Of a stretch of DNA of 64,000 nt, positions 59,095 to 64,000 are shown piece after piece. The position numbers were made by a program, and so were the translations under genes. The stretch is from CAZVKN01 sp964627035. Its GTDB lineage: Bacteria > Electryoneota > AABM5-125-24 > Hatepunaeales > Hatepunaeaceae. The notes under the pieces were generated by a model. The model ran no database searches. It was given only the letters and a program-made list of their open reading frames with translations, and had not been told where the DNA came from. The DNA lies in NCBI GenBank assembly GCA_964627035.1, contig CAZVKN010000007.1:32633-96632 (forward strand). Reading direction: 5' to 3'. Each line of letters starts with the position of its first letter. Positions within the stretch are counted from its first letter, which is position 1.

Positions 59095-61257
59095 ATGTTT
59101 CGTTTAATAATTTTAACTGTGGTGATGCTCACGTTGTTAGTTGGGAACGTTTTGGGGCAGGATGCTGAGAATGTAGAGTTGGTGGGGAGGATTTATAACC
59201 AGTGGAACAAGGCATATAATGTAGTTATTCGCGATGATTTAGCTTATGTTGCCGCTAGTTACTCAGGTATTCAGATTTTGGACGTATCAGATCCGGAGAA
59301 TTTGCATGTCATCGGTTATTGGGATGGGAACCCTGGAGTTGCTTTTAGTATTGCGGTTTCCGGGGACTACGCGTATTTAGCTGATGGCACAAGCGGGTTG
59401 CAGATAATAGATGTCAGTGATCCTGGAAATCCGTATTGGGTAGGACAGTGTGATTCAATGAGATCTGCCTATGATATTACTGTATCAGGTAATTATGCGT
59501 ATATAGTGGACAACAACTATGGTGGTTTACATGTAGTTGACATAAACGATCCGGGAAACCCTCAAATAATTGGAAACCAGGATATCCATGGAAATGGACG
59601 TGGTGTAACAATCTCCGATAATCATGCCTATGTAGCATTTTATAACCCGGAAGGTGGAGGTTATGGTGGTTTGTTAATAGTTGATATAAGTGACCCTGAA
59701 AATCCTGAGGAAGTAGAACACTATTATACGCGCGGGAATGCCATTGATGTAGCTGTTTCCGGTGATTATGCGTTTGTTGCAGACGGAACTGGTGGTTTGC
59801 GCATAATCAACATAAGCGATCTTGAAAATCCAGAGGAAGTAGGGAATTATGATACGCAGGGAATAGCGTTGGATATTGTGGTTTCCGGTAATTATGCGTA
59901 CATAGCGGACAGGGAAAACGGTTTGTGCATCATCGAGATTAGCGATCCGGAAAATCCTGAAGAAGTTGGACACATGGAAATGCCGGGGTGGACCAGCGGA
60001 GTCGATGTTTTCGGTGACTACGTCTATTTAGTGGATAGCAGGAATGCTCGTTTAGATATCATTGGAATATCCGATCCGGCAAATCCAGAGGAAGTTGGAT
60101 ACTACGATCCACAAGGGTGTGTTTTCGACGTTAGTGTTTCAGGTAATTATGTGTATATTGCGGATGGGAGTAATGGTTTGCGTATTGTTAACATAGATGA
60201 TCCAGAAAATCCAGAGGAAGCAGGATACTACAATACGGAAGGGTATGTCTACAGTGTCACAGTTTCTGATGATTGCGCTTACATAGCTGATGGTAATGCA
60301 GGTCTGCGTGTGGTCAACATAAGCGATCCAGAAAATCCAGAGGAAGTAGGGTGTTACTATGTGCATGGAACTGCGAGAAATGTTACTGTATCCGATGGAT
60401 TTGCTTATGTATCGTATGGATATAGTGGGTGGCGTGTAATTGACATAAGCGATCCAGAGAATCTTAATGAAATTGGTCATTACAACAATGATGTGTATGT
60501 TTACGAGATAGCAATCTCCAACGATTATGCTTATATAGCGAATGGTACAAATGGTTTGCGTATCGTCAGTATTAGCGATCCGGAGGATCCAGAAGAAATT
60601 GGGTGTTACAATGTGCGAGGATATATAGTTGGTGTTACAATTTCCGGTGAATATGCATACCTAGCAAACAGAGAATGGGGTTTTCGTGTAATCTGTATCA
60701 GTGATCCCGAAAATCCTGAAGAAGTTGGATATCTCGATGATAGTTCGGTTCGGGTTGTCGGAGTTACAGTTTCCGGTAATTATGTGCACATAGCATACGA
60801 GGAAAGAGGTTTAAGAGTAGTTAATATCAGTGATCCGGAAAATCCTGAGGATGTTGGATACTACAATACGCCTGGTGTGGCTAAAAATGTTGCTGTTTCT
60901 GAAAACGGTTTAATCTACGTCGCCGACTACACCAACCTCGGCATCTACCGCTTTACAGATCCAGCAAGTATTGATGATGGGATTCCCCAATTAGTTACTA
61001 ACTTTGCATTGAATTCTGTCTATCCCAATCCCTTCAACTCTCAATTTTCCTTCAACATCCACCTCCCTCAATCCGACATCGTCGAATTTCATCTGTACGA
61101 CGTAACCGGACGGGAGCTGTGGAGTTTGTCGGAACGGTTGGGAGTAGGTGTGCATCAGAAGAGTGTTGATCTGAATCTGAACAGTGCGGGTGTCTATTTC
61201 TTGAAAGCTGAGTCTGTATTTGGGTCTGAGATTCAGCGGGTCGTTATGCTGAAATAG
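59095..61257 (+). CDS. Secreted LVIVD-repeat protein with T9SS tail
   Basis: 720 residues: signal peptide (about 1-22), 13 tandem ~43-residue LVIVD repeats with a recurring core close to GLRIVNISDPENPEEVG, and a T9SS tail (YPNPFNSQFSFNIHLPQ). LVIVD repeats fold into beta propellers used in binding or adhesion at the surface. AGGAGG lies before ATG 59095. It lies between the permeases and the ATPase of the Lol-like set, which may be chance insertion. Confidence 0.9.
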   Translation: MFRLIILTVVMLTLLVGNVLGQDAENVELVGRIYNQWNKAYNVVIRDDLAYVAASYSGIQILDVSDPENLHVIGYWDGNPGVAFSIAVSGDYAYLADGTSGLQIIDVSDPGNPYWVGQCDSMRSAYDITVSGNYAYIVDNNYGGLHVVDINDPGNPQIIGNQDIHGNGRGVTISDNHAYVAFYNPEGGGYGGLLIVDISDPENPEEVEHYYTRGNAIDVAVSGDYAFVADGTGGLRIINISDLENPEEVGNYDTQGIALDIVVSGNYAYIADRENGLCIIEISDPENPEEVGHMEMPGWTSGVDVFGDYVYLVDSRNARLDIIGISDPANPEEVGYYDPQGCVFDVSVSGNYVYIADGSNGLRIVNIDDPENPEEAGYYNTEGYVYSVTVSDDCAYIADGNAGLRVVNISDPENPEEVGCYYVHGTARNVTVSDGFAYVSYGYSGWRVIDISDPENLNEIGHYNNDVYVYEIAISNDYAYIANGTNGLRIVSISDPEDPEEIGCYNVRGYIVGVTISGEYAYLANREWGFRVICISDPENPEEVGYLDDSSVRVVGVTVSGNYVHIAYEERGLRVVNISDPENPEDVGYYNTPGVAKNVAVSENGLIYVADYTNLGIYRFTDPASIDDGIPQLVTNFALNSVYPNPFNSQFSFNIHLPQSDIVEFHLYDVTGRELWSLSERLGVGVHQKSVDLNLNSAGVYFLKAESVFGSEIQRVVMLK

Positions 61258-61284
61258 ACTGGATTCCGGATCAAGTCCGGAATG
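61258..61284. repeat. R11 hairpin (ATTCCGGATCAAGTCCGGAAT)
   Basis: Perfect stem ATTCCGGA/TCCGGAAT around TCAAG, directly after the LVIVD gene stop. A related copy lies at 41033. Confidence 0.7.
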
Positions 61285-61317
61285 GCTTTAACTATTAGAA
61301 AATATGAGTCAATTATA

Positions 61318-62007
61318 ATGCCAATCATACAAACAGAAAAGGTGACCAGAACATATCAGGATCACGGTGTTCCGGTAACTGCCGTCAAGAGCGTTGACCT
61401 GTCGGTTGAGGAGGGTGAATTCATCTCCATTGTCGGTCCTTCCGGATCGGGTAAAACTACTCTACTCAATCTTCTTGGAGGGTTGGACAATCCAACATCA
61501 GGTAATGTGTTCATAGATGGCGAGGATATCGGTCAGATGAAGGAGAATCAACTCATCAATTTCCGGCTTCACCATATAGGATTCGTGTTTCAGGCATACA
61601 ATCTGATTCCGGTGCTGACAGCACTTGAGAACGTTGAGTTCATCATGCTGCTGCAGAAGAAATCGAAAGAGGAGCGAATAAACAGAGCTAAGCAGCTCTT
61701 GGATGATGTCGGCTTGAGTGACCAGATAAACCGCCGTCCGAACGAGATGTCCGGCGGTCAACAACAGCGAGTGGCTGTAGCGCGTGCATTAGCATCAATG
61801 CCATCGTTTGTGCTTGCAGATGAACCGACGGCAAACCTTGATTCTGCCTCGGCAGAAAAGCTTTTGGGGATAATGGAAGATCTGAACAGAGAACAGAATA
61901 TGACTTTTCTTTTCTCAACGCATGATCCGCGTGTGGTAAAAAGAGCGAGGAGGGTGATTACGTTGGAGGATGGAGCTGTTTTGAGTGATGAGCGTAAAGT
62001 ACAATGA
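61318..62007 (+). CDS. ABC transporter ATPase, LolD/MacB type
   Basis: 229 residues. Walker A GPSGSGKTT, Q-loop FVFQAYNLIP, signature MSGGQQQRVAVARAL and Walker B FVLADEPTANLD are all intact. It matches the family that drives FtsX-type permeases, here those at 56423 and 57787. The stop overlaps the next start by ATGA. ATG 61318 is chosen because MPIIQTEKVTRTY is the usual start; ATG 61282 is in an R11 repeat. Confidence 0.94.
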   Translation: MPIIQTEKVTRTYQDHGVPVTAVKSVDLSVEEGEFISIVGPSGSGKTTLLNLLGGLDNPTSGNVFIDGEDIGQMKENQLINFRLHHIGFVFQAYNLIPVLTALENVEFIMLLQKKSKEERINRAKQLLDDVGLSDQINRRPNEMSGGQQQRVAVARALASMPSFVLADEPTANLDSASAEKLLGIMEDLNREQNMTFLFSTHDPRVVKRARRVITLEDGAVLSDERKVQ

Positions 62008-63152
62008 GACTGGTTTTATTGACAATTATTATCTTGTGTCTTGTCGGAAATATTTCAGCTGGTTGGCAGGATGATTTTGATTCGCGTGGTTATCTTCGCG
62101 AGATGGCTGTCTGGTGGCAGTTCTCGCCTGAATCAAGTGAGATACAAGAGTGGGGATTTATCAATGATCTACACCTCCGCCAAAACTTTCGCTGGTACCC
62201 TTCAAATGCCGTCATAGTTGGATTGGAACTAGAAGCAGACGTTCTGAAAGGCGAAAATAGCGATTATATTATTAATGATGAAACGGTAACACTCGGGTCA
62301 ACTATCTTTTATGCGGGCATTGACCGTGCGTGGATAGATTGGTCTATCGGTTCATTGCAGATTCGAGGAGGCAGACAGCGCATTGCCTGGGGCACTTCGA
62401 TGGTGTGGAATCCGATTGATCTGTTCAATCGCGCTTCACCCCTCGACTTTTTCAATGTAGAAAAACCGGGAACAGACGCTGTTTGCTGTCAATACTATCT
62501 TGGGATGAACTCCAAGGTTGAGTTAGCCTATGAGCACGATAGTGATCCGGATGAGAGTGTCACTGCAGCCAAGTTGCAATTGAATGGCTGGAGCTACGAT
62601 TGGCACTTTCTTGTTGGTAGGAGTGGAAGTAATTTTGTGACAGGTTTTGCATGGGTAGGTGATGTGCTCAGCGGTGGTTTCAGGGGGGAAATACTATACA
62701 CCAGACCACGCAAATACTATCGTTACGATGATTGGCAACGAACAATTTTGGCAGAAGAAGCTAAACCTTTCAGTGTCGTCTCAATTGATGCAGACTACAC
62801 TTTTGAGAATTCCCTGTACTTGCATACCGGACTGCTGTATAATGAACACGGCACTACCGGAAAAGCAGGTGGAGAACATATATTTGAATCGCTGGAACGA
62901 GGTGCATTGTCACCTTCAAAGATGTCTCTTTGCTACGAAATCAGATACATCCCCCATCCGCTTGTCGCAACAAATATAATGAGCATTGCTAATCCGCATG
63001 ACGGGTCTTTGCTAATCGCACCGAGTTTTACTTGGTCTGTAGTTACCAATACTGATCTCACGCTGACAGGATTACTTTTTAACGGTGATGATCAAACCGA
63101 GTTCGGCGATAGCGGCGATATGATACTGCTAAAGATCAAGTACTCGTATTGA
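62004..63152 (+). CDS. Outer membrane beta-barrel protein (DUF1302-like)
   Basis: 382 residues: signal peptide (1-19), then alternating beta strands rich in aromatic residues and a terminal tyrosine, as in outer membrane barrels. RGGRQRIAWGTSMVWNPIDL resembles the motif of DUF1302-type barrels linked to hydrophobic-compound export. It is translationally coupled to the ATPase. It may be the outer membrane end of the Lol-like system. Confidence 0.78.
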   Translation: MRLVLLTIIILCLVGNISAGWQDDFDSRGYLREMAVWWQFSPESSEIQEWGFINDLHLRQNFRWYPSNAVIVGLELEADVLKGENSDYIINDETVTLGSTIFYAGIDRAWIDWSIGSLQIRGGRQRIAWGTSMVWNPIDLFNRASPLDFFNVEKPGTDAVCCQYYLGMNSKVELAYEHDSDPDESVTAAKLQLNGWSYDWHFLVGRSGSNFVTGFAWVGDVLSGGFRGEILYTRPRKYYRYDDWQRTILAEEAKPFSVVSIDADYTFENSLYLHTGLLYNEHGTTGKAGGEHIFESLERGALSPSKMSLCYEIRYIPHPLVATNIMSIANPHDGSLLIAPSFTWSVVTNTDLTLTGLLFNGDDQTEFGDSGDMILLKIKYSY

Positions 63153-63188
63153 TCTTCGCCTGTGAATATATTTAATCCATCTTCAAGG

Positions 63189-63217
63189 TTGCGATGCACA
63201 GTTTTTTGTGCTATACT
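63189..63217 (+). promoter_or_regulatory. Candidate sigma70-type promoter of the GNAT gene
   Basis: TTGCGA (63189-63194), 17-base spacer, TATACT (63212-63217). It is about 100 bases upstream of the start, in an otherwise empty gap. Confidence 0.45.
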
Positions 63218-63319
63218 ACCTGTATTACGGTTGTGCTGCAGCCTTCACCACGAATCACCACGCTTAAATCCCATAGATTAAAGCATACCGATATTAAAAT
63301 ATAGCAACAGGAGAACTAT

Positions 63320-63928
63320 ATGAAAATGGATCTTTCAAATTACCCCAAAGAACGAATTTTGAATGACGGTCGTAAAGTGACAATACGAACCAATGACCCA
63401 ACTACAGATGAACCCGAATTGGTCCGGTTTATGAAATCTCTACCGGAAGAAGAACGTGTCTATTTCCGTGATGACGTTACAGATCCCGAAGTAATTCGCA
63501 AATGGGTACATGAGAGTGATCCTTTGCGGACTGTTCCTCTTCTGGGAGTGACAGAAGAAGGACGAATCGTTGCTAACTGGACGATGCACCGTCTTGAGCA
63601 CGGTTGGACTCGCCACAATGTGTTCATCCGTGGAATTGTGGATCCTGAATGGCGTCAACAAGGACTGGCGATTTTTATCGTCCACGAGCTGCTGAAGATT
63701 GCTACGGATCTGGATGTCGAGAGAGTTGTCATCGAATTGGTGCGCCCGCAGGAGACGTTGTTGCGGCGTTATCTGGACATCGGATTTGAAATTGATGCAA
63801 CACTGAAAAACTGGGTCAAAGATTTCCAGGATCATTACCACGATTTAATCATCATCTCAATGAAACTTGAACCAGCTTGGAAGAAGATGGAAGCAATGAT
63901 ACTCGACTATGGGACACACGGCGGGTAG
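63320..63928 (+). CDS. GNAT-family acetyltransferase
   Basis: 202 residues. RGIVDPEWRQQGLAIFIVHE is the acetyl-CoA loop region, with the later LLRRYLDIGFEID near the C-terminus. ACAGGAGAA precedes ATG 63320. The N-terminal RKVTIRTNDPTTDEPELVRF is the usual first strand. The substrate is unknown. Nothing recognisable lies in 63929-64000. Confidence 0.88.
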   Translation: MKMDLSNYPKERILNDGRKVTIRTNDPTTDEPELVRFMKSLPEEERVYFRDDVTDPEVIRKWVHESDPLRTVPLLGVTEEGRIVANWTMHRLEHGWTRHNVFIRGIVDPEWRQQGLAIFIVHELLKIATDLDVERVVIELVRPQETLLRRYLDIGFEIDATLKNWVKDFQDHYHDLIIISMKLEPAWKKMEAMILDYGTHGG

Positions 63929-64000
63929 GTTGAAGCCAAGTTATCTGGAGCGACTGTCTTGAGAATCAAGCCGCATGGGTTAACATTTGATTGTTCTTTG

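Noticed and set aside
61282..61317. Upstream start for the ABC ATPase at 61282
   Set aside because: The ATG is part of the R11 repeat and the extra residues match no ATPase start.

Overview
The window looks like a chromosomal segment of an anaerobic, Gram-negative sulfate/sulfite-metabolising bacterium. It carries AprA (C-terminal end only), QmoABC, DsrAB, DsrD, DsrN, DsrL, DsrC, two DsrMK pairs, DsrJ, DsrO and DsrP. It also carries several secreted proteins with the C-terminal YPNPFN-type sorting tail of the type IX secretion system (T9SS). That tail is typical of the FCB superphylum (Bacteroidetes relatives and candidate phyla such as Zixibacteria or Marinimicrobia), not of the classical Desulfobacterota. 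I infer an uncultured FCB-type sulfur-cycling lineage; the exact phylum cannot be settled from the sequence alone.

Layout. 1-30864 (+): a sulfur-respiration supercluster in the order aprA(end) - zinc ribbon - YkgJ - qmoC - rubrerythrin - two unrelated small genes - qmoAB - dsrAB - dsrD - dsrN - ferritin-like protein - dsrL - dsrC - dsrMK paralogue - RsbRD-type protein - dsrMKJO - a 3.3 kb stretch of accessory genes - dsrP - rhodanese-fused FAD disulfide reductase - hemA. 31576-41990 (+): a very large secreted M23/LVIVD/T9SS protein, a compact type IV pilus-like set (PilT, PilM-PilN fusion, PilO-PilP fusion, secretin), and a secreted protein sharing a novel tandem module with the large one. 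42106-49783 (-): an Mrp-type cation/proton antiporter operon with three D-type subunits and two tiny membrane proteins. 50072-55341 (-): housekeeping genes (rubredoxin-like, AnmK, methyltransferase, threonine aldolase), a SUMF1-fold secreted protein interrupted by an amber codon, a minimal T9SS cargo and tRNA-Ser(GCU). 55534-63152 (+): a Lol-like export set (LolA-like carrier, two FtsX-type permeases, ATPase, beta-barrel protein) with a 13-repeat LVIVD protein inside it. 63320-63928 (+): a GNAT acetyltransferase.

How the genes fit together: AprAB-QmoABC reduces APS to sulfite with menaquinol electrons. DsrAB, stimulated by DsrD, reduces sulfite onto DsrC, and DsrMKJOP passes quinone-pool and periplasmic electrons to the DsrC trisulfide. 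DsrN and HemA supply siroheme amide and tetrapyrrole. DsrL could connect NAD(P)H to DsrAB. The Mrp module would couple ion gradients across the same membrane.

Almost every gap is filled by short inverted-repeat elements of about eleven families (named R1 to R11 below). Some are nested in each other, some supply the stop codon of the upstream gene, and one family lies in frame inside dsrN and dsrK. These repeats, and the unusual composition of the sulfur cluster, are the most striking features.
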